From: Novosphingobium sp. Leaf2
GTDB taxonomy: Bacteria; Pseudomonadota; Alphaproteobacteria; Sphingomonadales; Sphingomonadaceae
NCBI RefSeq assembly: GCF_001421325.1
Contig: NZ_LMJY01000021.1
Location: 1 to 64,000, forward strand
DNA length: 64,000 nt
Direction: 5' to 3'
In this document: positions 35,751 to 46,916 of the stretch, piece after piece
How positions within the stretch are numbered: position 1 is the stretch's first letter
Layout: every line of letters starts with the position of its first letter
Notes under the pieces: model-generated
The model's database searches: none
What the model was told of the DNA's origin: nothing
The model's input: only the letters and a program-made list of their open reading frames with translations
Made by a program: the position numbers and the translations under genes

Positions 35751-35961
35751 AAAATGTCCGGTTGAACGCGGGAAAAGATTACGCCGAGGAACTGCGTTGC
35801 AGTCCGGGGTTTTCACATGCTGCACCGCAGCTATATAGCGGCCCTGCCAGCGCGCCTGTCTTGTCGCCTCCCTATCTCAAAAGGGTGCAAACGAACGCTT
35901 TTCAGTCCGACTATCCGGAATCGTCGATGATCCATGCCGTAACCATATCGCCAGAGGCTTC

Positions 35962-37476
35962 ATGTTGAGGCCCCGCCGCCGGGGGATTGCCTCCGTCAAT
36001 GCCGAAGTGCGCGATGGCATCGTGCCCGCTGGCGGCGCGCTTGCGAGAACCAGCGACCACGGCCCGGAAACGTCCGGCGCCAATTATCGGCTGGTTGCGC
36101 TCATCATCGCCTCGGCGCTGTTCATGGAATTCGTGGACTCGACCGTGCTGGCGACGGCGCTGCCCACGATGGCGCGTGACTTCGGCATTCGCCCGCAGGA
36201 AATGAGCGTCGCACTCACATCTTACTTGTTGGCGCTGGCCATCTTCATCCCGGCATCCGGTACCATCGCAGACCGATTTGGATCGCGCACCGTATTTCGC
36301 TGCGCGATCCTGCTGTTCGTGCTGGGCAGCCTGGCTTGCGGACAGTCCAGCTCTCTGGAAATGATGGTCGCCGCGCGGTTCCTGCAAGGGATCGGCGGGG
36401 CGATGATGATACCCGTGGGCCGGCTGGTGCTGCTACGCTCGGTCGCCAAGCGTGACATGGTGAACGCGATGTCTTGGCTGCTGGTGCCCGCGCTGATCGG
36501 TCCCATTCTCGGCCCGCCGCTTGGCGGCTTTATCGTTACTTATCTCGACTGGCGGTGGATATTCTACATCAACCTGCCGATGGGCGTTCTGGGTTTCTGG
36601 CTGGTCGGGCGTTTTATCGCCAATTTTCGCGAGGATAATCCCGCCCGCTTCGACACGCTCGGCTTCGCGCTCAGCGGGGTGTCGCTGGGTTGCCTGCTGT
36701 TCGGCTTTGAAATGGTCAGCCGCCCTGGCGAAGGTGCGATGGCAGGTACTCTTGTCACGGTCGGCGCGCTTGCCGGGTTCTTGTATGTCCGCCACGCCCT
36801 GGGGCGCAAGGATGCTATCCTCGATCTGGGATTGCTGCGTGATCCTACGTTCCGGCTGTCCGTAATCGCGGGCTCCATCACGCGCATAACCCAAGGCGCG
36901 CAGCCGTTCCTGCTGCCATTGATGATGCAGGTGGGCTTGGGCTTTTCGGCGGCACGCAGCGGCACCATCACCGTGGCAACGGCGATCGGTTCGCTGGCCA
37001 TGAAAAGCCTGGCCCCCCGCATCCTGCGCCGCTTAGGCTTCCGGCGCTCGCTGGTATGGAACGGCGGCATCGCCACGCTGGGCTACGCCGTATGCGGCTT
37101 CTTCGGGCCGTCCTGGCCCGTGTGGGCGATGTTCGGCACCCTCATGCTGTGCGGGTTTTTCATGTCGTTCCAGTTCACTGCCTACAACACCATCGCGTAC
37201 GACGGCGTGGATAAGCAGCACATGAGCAGCGCTACCGCATTCTATTCGACATTTCAGCAGCTCATGCTGTCGCTCGGGATATGCCTGGCGGCAGTGGCCT
37301 TGCATCTGACAACCATCGCCAACGGCCACGATGCTCCCCGGATCGGCGACTTTTCGGTGGCATTCTGGATTGTCACGGCGATTTCCTTCACCGCGACGTT
37401 CTGGAACCTGAAATTCGCGCCCGACGCAGGGGCGGAGATCAGCGGGCACGCCGCCGCTGCGGCCAAGCACGGCTAA
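35962..37476 (+). CDS. MFS transporter, DHA2 (EmrB/QacA) drug:H+ antiporter family
   Basis: A 504-residue inner-membrane exporter with about 14 helices. Motifs seen are FMEFVDSTVLATALPTMARD in helix 1 (the DHA2 D-x-T signature), GTIADRFGSRTVFR (motif A) and the helix-5 antiporter motif region PALIGPILGPPLGGFI. The hydrophilic N-terminal ~40 residues are unusually long. The start is the ATG at 35962 with AGAGG upstream. It stands apart from an adaptor or outer-membrane partner, so the substrate is open. rpiA follows after 81 bases. Confidence 0.9.
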   Translation: MLRPRRRGIASVNAEVRDGIVPAGGALARTSDHGPETSGANYRLVALIIASALFMEFVDSTVLATALPTMARDFGIRPQEMSVALTSYLLALAIFIPASGTIADRFGSRTVFRCAILLFVLGSLACGQSSSLEMMVAARFLQGIGGAMMIPVGRLVLLRSVAKRDMVNAMSWLLVPALIGPILGPPLGGFIVTYLDWRWIFYINLPMGVLGFWLVGRFIANFREDNPARFDTLGFALSGVSLGCLLFGFEMVSRPGEGAMAGTLVTVGALAGFLYVRHALGRKDAILDLGLLRDPTFRLSVIAGSITRITQGAQPFLLPLMMQVGLGFSAARSGTITVATAIGSLAMKSLAPRILRRLGFRRSLVWNGGIATLGYAVCGFFGPSWPVWAMFGTLMLCGFFMSFQFTAYNTIAYDGVDKQHMSSATAFYSTFQQLMLSLGICLAAVALHLTTIANGHDAPRIGDFSVAFWIVTAISFTATFWNLKFAPDAGAEISGHAAAAAKHG

Positions 37477-37557
37477 GGTGGGCTTGGCAGGTTTCATGGG
37501 CCTATACGCAGGTATGGCCTTGCCAAGACCGTCCGTGGTTCCCAGCTTGCCCATGCC

Positions 37558-38259
37558 ATGACCGAAATGATCACTTCTGACCTTGAAAAACGGACGGCTG
37601 CGCAAGCTGCTGTTCAAGAAGTCAGGGACGGTATGATCGTGGGTCTCGGCACCGGTAGCACTGCCGCGTTTGCCATCGCCGCGCTGGGGCAGCGCTGCCG
37701 GGAAGGACTGGCCATTCGTGCCGTGGCCACCTCGCAGCGCACGGAGGCGGCGGCCCGCGCCGAGGGCATCTCGATCATCGACTTTGCCGATGTGGCCGCG
37801 ATAGACCTGTGCATCGATGGCGTGGACGAGATCGATCCGGACCTTCGCGCCATCAAGGGCGCGGGCGGCGCGCTGCTGCGGGAAAAGATCGTGGCGCAGG
37901 CGGCCAGGCGGATGGTTGCCATTTGCGGCGGTGGCAAGCAGGTTCCCAAGCTTGGACGCGGACCGCTGCCGATTGAAGTGCTGCCCTTTGCCCATACGTT
38001 TGTTGCCGCGCGCATCGCCGACCTGGGCGGGGCACCTGTGCTGCGGATTGGCGAGAACGGGGCACCCTACCGGACGGATCAGGACAACGTCGTGCTCGAT
38101 TGTGGACTGCCGCAAGCCGGCGGGATCGGCGCATTCGTCATGGAATTGCAGCATGTGGCTGGTGTTCTGGGTCACGGCTATTTCCCGGACGAAATCGATG
38201 CTTTGTACGTTGGCCAGGTCGATGACGTGATGCGGATCGAGCGCTCCGGAACCGAATGA
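37558..38259 (+). CDS. rpiA: Ribose-5-phosphate isomerase A
   Basis: The enzyme interconverts ribose 5-phosphate and ribulose 5-phosphate in the pentose-phosphate pathway. The 233-residue protein has GLGTGSTAAFAI (phosphate loop), DLCIDGVDEIDPDL and KGAGGALLREKIVA (catalytic aspartate, glutamate and lysine), all conserved in RpiA. ATG 37558 or ATG 37567 may be the start. It lies upstream of the transketolase operon, separated by an oxidoreductase gene and a hairpin. Confidence 0.95.
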   Translation: MTEMITSDLEKRTAAQAAVQEVRDGMIVGLGTGSTAAFAIAALGQRCREGLAIRAVATSQRTEAAARAEGISIIDFADVAAIDLCIDGVDEIDPDLRAIKGAGGALLREKIVAQAARRMVAICGGGKQVPKLGRGPLPIEVLPFAHTFVAARIADLGGAPVLRIGENGAPYRTDQDNVVLDCGLPQAGGIGAFVMELQHVAGVLGHGYFPDEIDALYVGQVDDVMRIERSGTE

Positions 38260-38330
38260 ACAGACCTTACCCGATGCGGCAACCGGATGGGTGCCGCAGT
38301 GTTGATGCCACATAGAATTTGGAGACTACG

Positions 38331-39458
38331 ATGACGACCAGCGGACGGGAACTGCGCTCCCTCATCGAGCAGGACGGCGCGCTCACACTGTCTCTCGAAC
38401 CCGTGGACGTGGGCGATCCGGGCGACGACGAGATCGTCGTTCGGGTAGAAGCCGCTCCCATCAATCCAAGCGACCTTGGCTTGCTGGTTGGGCCGGCGGA
38501 CGTCGGCTCGGCTGCGGTCGATGGCAACGCGGATCGCCCGGCGCTTAAAATGACGGTGCCGCAATCGCGCCTTGCCAGCGCCAAGGGGCGTATCGGCCAG
38601 TCGCTTCCCGCCGGCAACGAAGGCGCTGGCGTGGTGATCGCGGCAGGGCGCAACGTGAAGGACCTGGAAGGCAAGCGGGTCGGCATGATCGGTGGGGGGA
38701 TGTATGCCGACTATCGCAAGATCGCCGCGCGCGATGTGATGGTGCTTCCCGAAGGCGCAAGTTCGGCCGATGGCGCAGCGATGTTCGTCAACCCGCTGAC
38801 GGCGCTGGGTTTTGTGGAAACGGCGCACCGTGAAGGCCACAAGGCCATTGTCCATACCGCCGCCGCGTCGAACCTGGGTCAGATGCTGCAGCGCATCTGC
38901 CTGGCCGATGGTATTCCACTGGTCAACATCGTGCGCTCCCAGCAGCAGGCCGATATTCTGCGCAAGATCGGCGCTCAGTACGTCGTCGACAGCACCGCGC
39001 CCGACTTTCGCGAGCAGCTTGCCAAAGCCATCGCCGAAACAGGCGCCACCATCGCGTTCGACGCGATCGGTGGTGGCACGATAGGCAGCGACATCCTGCG
39101 GGCGATGGAAAAGGCGGCGGTGGAGTCGAGCAGCGAGTTCAATCGCTATGGCTCAGAGACGTTCAAGCAGCTTTACATTTACGGCGTGCTCGATTTTTCC
39201 CCCACGGTTCTGGACAGGGTCGCTTTCGGCTTTCACTGGTCCGCAGGCGGCTGGTTGCTATTTCCGTTTCTGGGCACGGTCGGGCCAGAGGTCGCCGGGC
39301 GCATGCGTGAGCGCGTGGTGCGTGAACTCAAAACCACATTCGCCAGCCACTATTCGCGCACGATCAGCCTCGCCGAAGCCCTTCAGCCGGACGTTTTGCG
39401 CGCCTACGAAAAGAAGGCGACCGGCGAGAAATTCCTCATAGACCCGACGCGCGGCTGA
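38331..39458 (+). CDS. MDR-superfamily NAD(P)-dependent oxidoreductase (quinone-reductase type)
   Basis: A 375-residue medium-chain dehydrogenase/reductase. The N-terminal GroES-like domain has PINPSDLGLL and GNEGAGVVIAAG; the Rossmann domain includes FVNPLTALGFVETA and AIVHTAAASNLGQML. The zinc ligands of classical alcohol dehydrogenases are absent, so it is a zinc-free quinone-reductase-type enzyme. The physiological substrate is unknown. The start is ATG 38331 with GGAG upstream; a TTG at 38319 is in frame. A hairpin separates it from transketolase. Confidence 0.85.
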   Translation: MTTSGRELRSLIEQDGALTLSLEPVDVGDPGDDEIVVRVEAAPINPSDLGLLVGPADVGSAAVDGNADRPALKMTVPQSRLASAKGRIGQSLPAGNEGAGVVIAAGRNVKDLEGKRVGMIGGGMYADYRKIAARDVMVLPEGASSADGAAMFVNPLTALGFVETAHREGHKAIVHTAAASNLGQMLQRICLADGIPLVNIVRSQQQADILRKIGAQYVVDSTAPDFREQLAKAIAETGATIAFDAIGGGTIGSDILRAMEKAAVESSSEFNRYGSETFKQLYIYGVLDFSPTVLDRVAFGFHWSAGGWLLFPFLGTVGPEVAGRMRERVVRELKTTFASHYSRTISLAEALQPDVLRAYEKKATGEKFLIDPTRG

Positions 39459-39472
39459 GATCATTTTGCACT

Positions 39473-39496
39473 GCAGCACGGTTGATCCCGTGCTGC
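39473..39496 (+). terminator. Hairpin between the MDR gene and transketolase
   Basis: GCAGCACGG (39473-39481) and CCGTGCTGC (39488-39496) form a perfect 9-base stem with a 6-base loop, 15 bases after the MDR stop. It suggests that the transketolase operon has its own promoter downstream. Confidence 0.65.
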
Positions 39497-39587
39497 GCTC
39501 ATCTCGGAACAATTGTGGGAGCGGAGCGGCCTTTCGCTCGTTCAGCAACAAACATTAACATTCCCGGAAAGCTGACAGGAGACCCTC

Positions 39588-41675
39588 ATGGCCAGCACCA
39601 ACACCGCTCCCCCTCCGACATCCGGCGCCGTCGATCAGACGACCGCCATCAATACGATTCGCACGCTGGCCATGGATGCGGTGCAAAAGGCAAATTCCGG
39701 TCATCCGGGAACGCCCATGGCGATGGCGCCGGTAGGCTATACGCTGTGGCGGGATTTCCTGCGCTACGACCCCCAAACCCCGGACTGGCCGAACCGGGAC
39801 CGCTTCGTGCTGTCGATCGGCCATGCTTCGATGCTGCTATACGCACTGCTGCATCTTTCCGGTGTTGAGGAAATCGGGCCGGATGGCGGCAAGACCGGCA
39901 AGCCGGCTGTCAGCCTGGATGACATCCGCGAATTTCGCCAGCTCGGCTCCAAAACGCCGGGCCATCCAGAATACCGCATGACCACCGGCGTCGAAACGAC
40001 CACTGGCCCACTTGGGCAGGGCGTTGCCAACGCAGTTGGTATGGCGATCGCCGGACGGTCGCTTGCGGCCCGTTTCAATCGCCCCGATTTCACGCTGTTC
40101 GACTATGACGTCTATGCGCTGTGCGGCGATGGCGACATGATGGAAGGCATATCGAGTGAAGCCGCCTCAATGGCCGGCCACTTGCGGCTTTCAAACTTGT
40201 GCTGGATCTACGACAGCAACCACATCACCATCGAAGGCGGCACCAGCCTTGCGTTCGACGAAGACGTGGGCAAGCGCTTCGAAGCGTATGGCTGGGCGGT
40301 GATCCATGTCGATGACGCCAACGATACGGGCGCGCTCGCCAAGGCATTCGAAACGTTCCGGGCCACCGACGATCGCCCGACGATGATTATCGTGCACTCG
40401 GTCATCGGCTGGGGTTCGCCGCGCGCTGGCAGCGAAAAGGCGCATGGCGAGCCGCTGGGTGAGGACAATATCCGCGCAACCAAGCGCGCTTATGGCTGGC
40501 CGGAGGACGCATCGTTCCTGGTGCCTGAAGGCGTCGCCCAAGACCTGAACGCTGCCATGAAAGCGAACGGCGGCAAGGCGCGCGCGGAATGGGAAAGCCT
40601 ATTCGAACGCTACCGCGCGCAGTTCCCCGAGCTTGCCGAGGAACTGGACCACTTGCGCCAAGGCAAAATCGCCAGCGACTGGGCGCAGGACATTCCGGAA
40701 TTTCCTGCAGACGCCAAAGGCTTGGCCTCGCGCGAATCCGGTGGCAAGGTGATCAACGCGATTGCGCCGCATGTGCCGTTGCTGATCGGCGGCGCGGCGG
40801 ACCTGTCGCCTTCCACGAAAACCAACCTGACCTTCGAAGGCGCGGGCTCTCTGGAAGCGGATACCCCCGGCGGTCGCAACATGCACTTCGGCATTCGCGA
40901 ACACGCGATGGGGGCGATCGCCAACGGCATGGCGCTGTCGTACGTGCGCTCCTACACCGCGACGTTCCTGGTTTTTGCGGATTACATGCGCGCGCCGATC
41001 CGGCTGGCGGCAATCATGGAATTGCCGACGACTTTCGTCTTCACGCACGATTCCATCGGCGTGGGCGAAGACGGGCCGACCCACCAGCCGATCGAGCATC
41101 TCGCCACCCTGCGCGCGATACCCGGTCTGGTGACGATTCGCCCGGCAGACGCGAACGAAGTTGCCGAGGCGTGGAAGGTGGCGATGGAATCCTCCAACGC
41201 GCCGACTGCGCTGATCTTCTCGCGGCAGGCCCTCCCTACGCTGGACCGCACCCGCTTTGCCGCGGCAAGCGGGCTGAAGCGGGGCGCTTATGTACTGGAC
41301 GATACGGGACAGGGCGATCCGCAAGTGATCCTGATCGCAACCGGCAGCGAAGTGTCGCTGGCGATCGCGGCGCACAAGGAACTTGCCTCACAAGGCGTGC
41401 GTTCGCGGGTGGTGTCCATGCCAAGCTGGGAATTGTTCGAAAAGCAGGACGAAGCGTATCGCCACAGCGTTTTGCCCCCCGGCGTTCGCGCGCGCATCGC
41501 CATCGAGCAGGCCGGACGGTTGGGATGGGACCGCTATGTCGGGCTCGATGGAGCGACCGTCACCATGTCTACCTTCGGCGCATCGGCCCCGCTTGCCAAG
41601 CTGCAGGCCAAGTTCGGCTTCACTGTCGATAACGTCGTTAAGGTCGCCACAGACCTCATTGAGAAAGCACGCTAA
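39588..41675 (+). CDS. tkt: Transketolase
   Basis: A thiamine-diphosphate enzyme of the non-oxidative pentose-phosphate branch, moving two-carbon units between sugar phosphates. The 695-residue protein has the N-terminal SGHPGTPMAMAPVGY, the thiamine-diphosphate motif GDGDMMEGISSEAASMAGH ending in the SN region, DSNHITIEGGT, and EDGPTHQPIEHLATLRAIPG (split). AGGAG lies just upstream. Its stop shares one base with the next start (TAATG), so it is translationally coupled to the transaldolase fusion. It is the first gene of a five-gene operon. Confidence 0.96.
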   Translation: MASTNTAPPPTSGAVDQTTAINTIRTLAMDAVQKANSGHPGTPMAMAPVGYTLWRDFLRYDPQTPDWPNRDRFVLSIGHASMLLYALLHLSGVEEIGPDGGKTGKPAVSLDDIREFRQLGSKTPGHPEYRMTTGVETTTGPLGQGVANAVGMAIAGRSLAARFNRPDFTLFDYDVYALCGDGDMMEGISSEAASMAGHLRLSNLCWIYDSNHITIEGGTSLAFDEDVGKRFEAYGWAVIHVDDANDTGALAKAFETFRATDDRPTMIIVHSVIGWGSPRAGSEKAHGEPLGEDNIRATKRAYGWPEDASFLVPEGVAQDLNAAMKANGGKARAEWESLFERYRAQFPELAEELDHLRQGKIASDWAQDIPEFPADAKGLASRESGGKVINAIAPHVPLLIGGAADLSPSTKTNLTFEGAGSLEADTPGGRNMHFGIREHAMGAIANGMALSYVRSYTATFLVFADYMRAPIRLAAIMELPTTFVFTHDSIGVGEDGPTHQPIEHLATLRAIPGLVTIRPADANEVAEAWKVAMESSNAPTALIFSRQALPTLDRTRFAAASGLKRGAYVLDDTGQGDPQVILIATGSEVSLAIAAHKELASQGVRSRVVSMPSWELFEKQDEAYRHSVLPPGVRARIAIEQAGRLGWDRYVGLDGATVTMSTFGASAPLAKLQAKFGFTVDNVVKVATDLIEKAR

Positions 41676-44449
41676 TGACCAGCCGTCTTGCACAACTTCG
41701 GGATGCCGGTCAGGCACCCTGGCTTGACTTCATCGATCATGACCTGCTCGCCAGCGGCCGGTTGGCGCACCTGATAGCGGACGACGGCGTGACCGGCGTC
41801 ACGTCCAACCCGTCGATCTTCCAGAAGGCTTTGGCCGACCGCGCAGTGGACGATGGCAATGGCACCTCCAGCGCCATCTACGAGCGTGAAGCGATTGGCG
41901 ATATTCAGGGCGCGGCGGATGCGCTGCGCGCCACGTATGATCGTCTCGAAGGCCGGGACGGATATGTGAGCCTGGAAGTCTCGCCATACGCTGCGAACGA
42001 TACCGAACAGACGATTTCCGAAGCGCGGAGGCTGTGGGCGGCGGTCGATCGCCCCAACCTCATGGTCAAGGTGCCCGGCACGCCCGCCGGTGTGCCCGCC
42101 ATCAGGCAGCTGATCGAGGACGGGATCAACATCAACGTCACGCTGCTGTTCGCCGTATCCGCCTATGAGGACGTGGCCGAAGCGTATCAGGCCGGGCTCG
42201 AAGCGCGCGTCGCCAAGGGCGAGCCGATCGAAAAAATTGCCAGCGTCGCGAGCTTTTTCGTCAGCCGGATCGACGGCATGATCGACAAGGCCATCGACGA
42301 GCGCGTTGATGGCGACGACAAGGATGCGGACCGCCTTCGCGCGGTGCGTGGCAAAGTGGCCATCGCGAACGCCAAGCTCGCGTATCAGAGCTATCTCCGG
42401 ATGGTTCAGTCAGACCGCTGGCAGGCGCTGGTTGCCAAGGGTGCGAAACCGCAGCGTTTGCTCTGGGCGTCTACCGGCACCAAGGACCCCGCGTATTCCG
42501 ATACGCTGTATGTGGATACGCTGATCGGTCCGGATACGGTCAACACCATGCCGCCCAAGACGATGGACGCGTTTCGCGATCACGGCACCGTGGCCATGAC
42601 CCTGACTGCGGATGTCGATGCGGCGAAACAGGTTCTGGCAGACGCTGACGCGTTGGGGCTGGACCTGCCGGGCGTTACCGAACGCTTGCTCACCGATGGA
42701 CTGGCACAGTTCGCCGAGGCATTCGACGGACTGCTGGGAACGGTGGCGGAAGGTCGCACCAAGTGGCTCGGCGACAAACTCAACACCATGGCCACGCACC
42801 TGCCGCAGCCCTTGGCAGATGCGGTGGAAGCGCGGCTGGAAACCGCCCGCAAGGAGGGCTGGGCACGGCAGCTGTGGGCGGGCGATGCCACGCTGTGGAC
42901 CAACGCGGACGAGAGCAAGTGGCTGGGCTGGCTTGCCGCCGGGCAAGGCCAACAGGTTGATTTCGATGAATTGGCCAAGCTAGCGGGCGATGCAGGCGAC
43001 TACCGCGATGCGGTGCTGCTGGGCATGGGCGGCTCCAGCCTCGGGCCGGAAGTGCTTTCGCTGGTGATCGGGTCCGCTGCCGGGCATCCGCAACTGCATG
43101 TGCTGGACACCACCGACCCTGAACAGATCGGCGCGGTTGCCAGCAAGATCGATGCGAAGAACACACTGTTTATCGTGTCGTCCAAGTCCGGCTCGACAAT
43201 GGAGCCCGAGCTGCTGCGTGCCTTCTTCTACGATGCCGCGGGGCAGCAGGGCAATAATTTCGTTGCCGTGACAGACCCCGGCTCCAAGCTGGAAGCCAAG
43301 GCCAAGGCGGACGGGTACCGGCAGATATTCCCCGGCGATCCGGCTATCGGCGGACGGTATTCGGTACTTTCCGTGTTCGGCATGGTGCCGGCAGCGGCGA
43401 TGGGTATCGACGTAAAGGCGCTGTTCGCGCAGACCCGGCCCATGGTGCTGGCCTGCGGAGATGACGTGCCGCCCGCACACAACCCCGGCCTGCATCTTGG
43501 CGCAATCCTTGGCGAAGCGTCGGTAGCAGGGCGTGACAAGCTGACCATCGTCACGTCAAAAGGCGTTGCCGCCTTCGGTTCGTGGCTTGAGCAACTGTTG
43601 GCCGAATCCACCGGCAAGCAGGGCAAGGGCATCGTTCCGGTAGACCTCGAGCCGCTGAGCACGCCCGATGTGTACGGCGATGATCGGGTTTTCGCGCATA
43701 TCCGTCTCGCCAGTGATGTGGATGACGGCACCGAGGCAAAGCTGGCGGCGTTGGCAGAAGCCGGTCATCCGGTGGTGTCCATCGAAGTGACCACGCCGAT
43801 GCAGCTGGGTCAGGAATTCTTCCGCTGGGAAATGGCCACGGCAACTGCTGGCGCGGTAATTGGCATCGATCCGTTCGACCAGCCAGATGTGGAGGACGCC
43901 AAAGTCGCCACGCGCAAGCTGGTCGATGCCTACGAGCAATCCGGCGCGCTGGAGCCCGAAAAGCCGGTATGGGAAGATGATGCCGTGGCGGTATTTGCAC
44001 CGAAGGACGGAGACTTTGCCGGCCTCGATCTGCAAGGCATTCTGGCCCGCCATCTGGAAACGCTTAAGCCCGGCAGTTACTTCGGTATCCTGGCGTATAT
44101 CGAGCGTGATGCCCAGGACAGCGATGCCATCGTGCGGATGCGCGCTGCAGTCCGCGACGCGCGCGGCGTGGCGACGGTTGGGGGCTTCGGCCCGCGCTTC
44201 CTGCATTCCACCGGCCAGGCGTATAAAGGCGGCCCGGTGACCGGCACGTTCCTTGAGATTACGCGGACGCCGGCAAAAGACCTCATCATTCCGGGCCACC
44301 GCGCCAGCTTCGGCACGGTGCAACTGGCGCAGGCGCGCGGCGATCTCGATGTGCTGGCGGACCGGGGCCAGCATGCCCTGCGCGTCCATCTCAAGACCGA
44401 TGATCTCGGTGCCATCGACGCCGCGCTCGCGTCTGCTCTCACTCTTTGA
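41675..44449 (+). CDS. Fused transaldolase / glucose-6-phosphate isomerase
   Basis: A 924-residue bifunctional enzyme. The N-terminal ~365 residues are transaldolase ([16 protein letters not shown], the Schiff-base lysine near residue 131 in [11 protein letters not shown], and [14 protein letters not shown]). The remainder is glucose-6-phosphate isomerase, including [33 protein letters not shown] and, near the end, YKGGPVTG. The fusion is known in some bacteria and cyanobacteria but is not the usual arrangement. It allows fructose 6-phosphate made by transaldolase to be recycled to glucose 6-phosphate, feeding the oxidative branch that starts with Zwf two genes downstream. Confidence 0.95.
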   Translation: MTSRLAQLRDAGQAPWLDFIDHDLLASGRLAHLIADDGVTGVTSNPSIFQKALADRAVDDGNGTSSAIYEREAIGDIQGAADALRATYDRLEGRDGYVSLEVSPYAANDTEQTISEARRLWAAVDRPNLMVKVPGTPAGVPAIRQLIEDGININVTLLFAVSAYEDVAEAYQAGLEARVAKGEPIEKIASVASFFVSRIDGMIDKAIDERVDGDDKDADRLRAVRGKVAIANAKLAYQSYLRMVQSDRWQALVAKGAKPQRLLWASTGTKDPAYSDTLYVDTLIGPDTVNTMPPKTMDAFRDHGTVAMTLTADVDAAKQVLADADALGLDLPGVTERLLTDGLAQFAEAFDGLLGTVAEGRTKWLGDKLNTMATHLPQPLADAVEARLETARKEGWARQLWAGDATLWTNADESKWLGWLAAGQGQQVDFDELAKLAGDAGDYRDAVLLGMGGSSLGPEVLSLVIGSAAGHPQLHVLDTTDPEQIGAVASKIDAKNTLFIVSSKSGSTMEPELLRAFFYDAAGQQGNNFVAVTDPGSKLEAKAKADGYRQIFPGDPAIGGRYSVLSVFGMVPAAAMGIDVKALFAQTRPMVLACGDDVPPAHNPGLHLGAILGEASVAGRDKLTIVTSKGVAAFGSWLEQLLAESTGKQGKGIVPVDLEPLSTPDVYGDDRVFAHIRLASDVDDGTEAKLAALAEAGHPVVSIEVTTPMQLGQEFFRWEMATATAGAVIGIDPFDQPDVEDAKVATRKLVDAYEQSGALEPEKPVWEDDAVAVFAPKDGDFAGLDLQGILARHLETLKPGSYFGILAYIERDAQDSDAIVRMRAAVRDARGVATVGGFGPRFLHSTGQAYKGGPVTGTFLEITRTPAKDLIIPGHRASFGTVQLAQARGDLDVLADRGQHALRVHLKTDDLGAIDAALASALTL

Positions 44450-44466
44450 CACACAAGGAAAATTCC

Positions 44467-45447
44467 ATGCGTATTGCCGTTGTAGGCCTTGGCCGGATGG
44501 GTGCGAACATCGCGCGCAGGCTGATGCGGGGCAGCCACGAAGTTGTGGCGTTCGATCGCAACGAGCCGGCCGTGAAGGCGCTTGCGGATGAGGGCGCAAT
44601 TGCCGCAACCTCTATCGCGGACGCGGCCGCCAAGTTCGAAGGCGGTCCGCGTATCTTCTGGGTCATGCTGCCCGCCGGTGACCCGACCGAGCAGACCATC
44701 GCGCAGCTGACCGATATTCTCTCGGACGGCGATATCATCATCGATGGCGGCAATACCTTCTACAAGGACGACATTCGCCGCGCGAAGTTACTGCGCGAAA
44801 AAGGCTTGAAGTACGTTGATGTCGGCACCTCGGGCGGCGTCTGGGGCCTGGAGCGCGGGTATTGCATGATGATCGGCGGTGACAAGGATACCGTCGATCT
44901 GCTCGACCCGATCTTCTGCGCATTGGCCCCCGGCCTTGGCAGCATCCCACGCACCGAAGGGCGTGACGGCGAAGATGATCGGGCCGAACGCGGGTATATC
45001 CATGCGGGGCCAGCGGGCGCGGGCCACTTCGTCAAGATGGTGCACAACGGCATCGAATATGGCCTGATGCAGGCCTACGCCGAGGGTTTCGACGTGCTGA
45101 AGGGCAAGGCGTCCAAGAAGCTGCCCGAAGACGAACGCTTCGAAATCAATTTGCCCGACGTTGCAGAAGTGTGGCGGCGTGGTAGCGTGATTTCATCCTG
45201 GCTGCTCGATCTCACCGCGATCGGCCTGGCCAAGGATCATAACCTCGACCATTTCTCCGGTCACGTGGCGGACTCGGGCGAGGGACAGTGGACGATCGAT
45301 GCCGCCATGGAAGAGGCAGTGCCGGTGTATGTGCTGTCTGCAGCCCTGTTCGCCCGCTATCGCAGCCGCGTGGACACCACCTTCGGTGACAAGCTGCTGT
45401 CGGCCATGCGCTATGGTTTTGGCGGCCACGTAGAGATGCCCCAGTGA
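44467..45447 (+). CDS. gnd: 6-phosphogluconate dehydrogenase, short (NAD-type, decarboxylating)
   Basis: The enzyme oxidatively decarboxylates 6-phosphogluconate to ribulose 5-phosphate. At 326 residues it is the short GndA/YqeC type, often NAD-preferring, not the ~470-residue NADP enzyme. Features are [13 protein letters not shown] (cofactor loop, with a following aspartate D in VVAFDRNEP that favours NAD), MIIGG-like [12 protein letters not shown], and the catalytic [19 protein letters not shown]. The start is ATG 44467 with AAGGA upstream. The GTG start of zwf overlaps its stop (GTGA). Confidence 0.92.
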   Translation: MRIAVVGLGRMGANIARRLMRGSHEVVAFDRNEPAVKALADEGAIAATSIADAAAKFEGGPRIFWVMLPAGDPTEQTIAQLTDILSDGDIIIDGGNTFYKDDIRRAKLLREKGLKYVDVGTSGGVWGLERGYCMMIGGDKDTVDLLDPIFCALAPGLGSIPRTEGRDGEDDRAERGYIHAGPAGAGHFVKMVHNGIEYGLMQAYAEGFDVLKGKASKKLPEDERFEINLPDVAEVWRRGSVISSWLLDLTAIGLAKDHNLDHFSGHVADSGEGQWTIDAAMEEAVPVYVLSAALFARYRSRVDTTFGDKLLSAMRYGFGGHVEMPQ

Positions 45448-46916
45448 GCGAGCCCGGCAGCGCGGCCGCGCCAGTTGCGCCGCCCGCAACGCTGGTGATC
45501 TTCGGCGCTATGGGCGATCTAGCGCGCCGCCTGCTGGTGCCCTCGATCTTCAACCTCGCCCGGGATGGCCCGATACCAGACGATTTTGCGATCCTGGGCG
45601 TCAGTTACCACGATGTGGGTGACGAGGATTTGCGCGCGTCGGTCGAGGCCTTCATCCCGGACGAGGAGCGCGGCGGCAAGGCTTGGCAATCGCTGCGGGA
45701 GCGGATCGCCTATCATAAAGGCGATTTCACCGAAGCGGGCACGTACGAAAGCCTGGCCAAGCGGGTGGATGCCAACGCGTTGTTCTACCTGGCGACCGCG
45801 CCGCAGTTTTTCGGCACGATCGTCGATGCCCTATCCCGTGCCAAAATGCTGGATGAGGAAAAGGGCTTTCGCCGGGTGCTGATCGAAAAGCCGTTCGGCA
45901 ACGATCTTGAATCTGCCCGCGCGCTCAATCGCCAGATTCTGGCCTGCATTCCCGAAACCCAGATCTACCGGGTCGATCATTTCCTCGGCAAGGAGACCGT
46001 CCAGAACATCATGGTGGCTCGCTTCGGCAATCATCTGTTCGAGGCGATCTGGAACAACCGCTATATCGATCATGTTCAGATCACCGCCGCCGAAACCGTG
46101 GCGGTGGACAGCCGGGGCAAGTTCTACGACGCCACCGGCGCGCTGCGCGACATGGTGCCCAACCACTTGTTCCAACTGCTGTCCATGGTGGCGATGGAAC
46201 CACCAAACTCGTTCGACGCCGAAGCGATTCGCAACGAGAAGGCAAAAGTTCTGTCAGCGGTGCGCGGTCCGCGTGCGAATGAAGTAAAGGCAGACGCGGT
46301 GCGCGGACGCTACCGGACTGGTAAAGCCGGGGGCAAGAAAGTACCCGATTTCCGCAACGAAGCGGACGTTGCCGCAGATAGCCGGACCGAGACGTACGCG
46401 GCACTGAAGGTAGGCATCGACTCCTGGCGCTGGGTTGGCGTGCCGTTCTATCTGCGTACCGGCAAGGCACTGAGCGCGCGCGATACGGAAATCGTGCTCC
46501 AGTTCAAGCCGGTGGCCTTCGCGCTCTTCCGCGATACCGATGTGGACAAGCTGCCGCCCAATCGCCTCGTGCTGCAGATCCAGCCGCACGAGGGTATATC
46601 CCTCAAATTTCTGGCCAAAAAGCCGGGGCCGGTTGTCGATACCGCGGAAGTCAGCATGGATTTTTCCTATGCCGATACATTCGATCTTGGCCACCGAACT
46701 GGATACGAAACGCTGCTCTACGATGCATTGACCGGCGATCAGACGCTGTTCCAGCGCGCGGACATGATCGAAGCGGGCTGGGCCGCCGTGCAGCCCGTGC
46801 TGGACGCGTGGGGCAAGGACGGTGAGCCGGAAGATTACGATGCCGGCAGCGAGGGCCCTAAGGGCGCCGCCGCCTTGCTGGAGCGGGACGGCCGGCACTG
46901 GAACACATTGTCATGA
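45444..46916 (+). CDS. zwf: Glucose-6-phosphate 1-dehydrogenase
   Basis: It oxidises glucose 6-phosphate to 6-phosphogluconolactone, making NADPH or NADH. The 490-residue protein has the dinucleotide loop [19 protein letters not shown] and the active-site motif [14 protein letters not shown] (with the key histidine and lysine), then [15 protein letters not shown]. The start is a GTG overlapping the gnd stop; translation is coupled. The stop overlaps the start of the HAD gene (ATGA). No 6-phosphogluconolactonase gene is next to it, unlike the usual zwf-pgl order. Confidence 0.96.
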   Translation: MSEPGSAAAPVAPPATLVIFGAMGDLARRLLVPSIFNLARDGPIPDDFAILGVSYHDVGDEDLRASVEAFIPDEERGGKAWQSLRERIAYHKGDFTEAGTYESLAKRVDANALFYLATAPQFFGTIVDALSRAKMLDEEKGFRRVLIEKPFGNDLESARALNRQILACIPETQIYRVDHFLGKETVQNIMVARFGNHLFEAIWNNRYIDHVQITAAETVAVDSRGKFYDATGALRDMVPNHLFQLLSMVAMEPPNSFDAEAIRNEKAKVLSAVRGPRANEVKADAVRGRYRTGKAGGKKVPDFRNEADVAADSRTETYAALKVGIDSWRWVGVPFYLRTGKALSARDTEIVLQFKPVAFALFRDTDVDKLPPNRLVLQIQPHEGISLKFLAKKPGPVVDTAEVSMDFSYADTFDLGHRTGYETLLYDALTGDQTLFQRADMIEAGWAAVQPVLDAWGKDGEPEDYDAGSEGPKGAAALLERDGRHWNTLS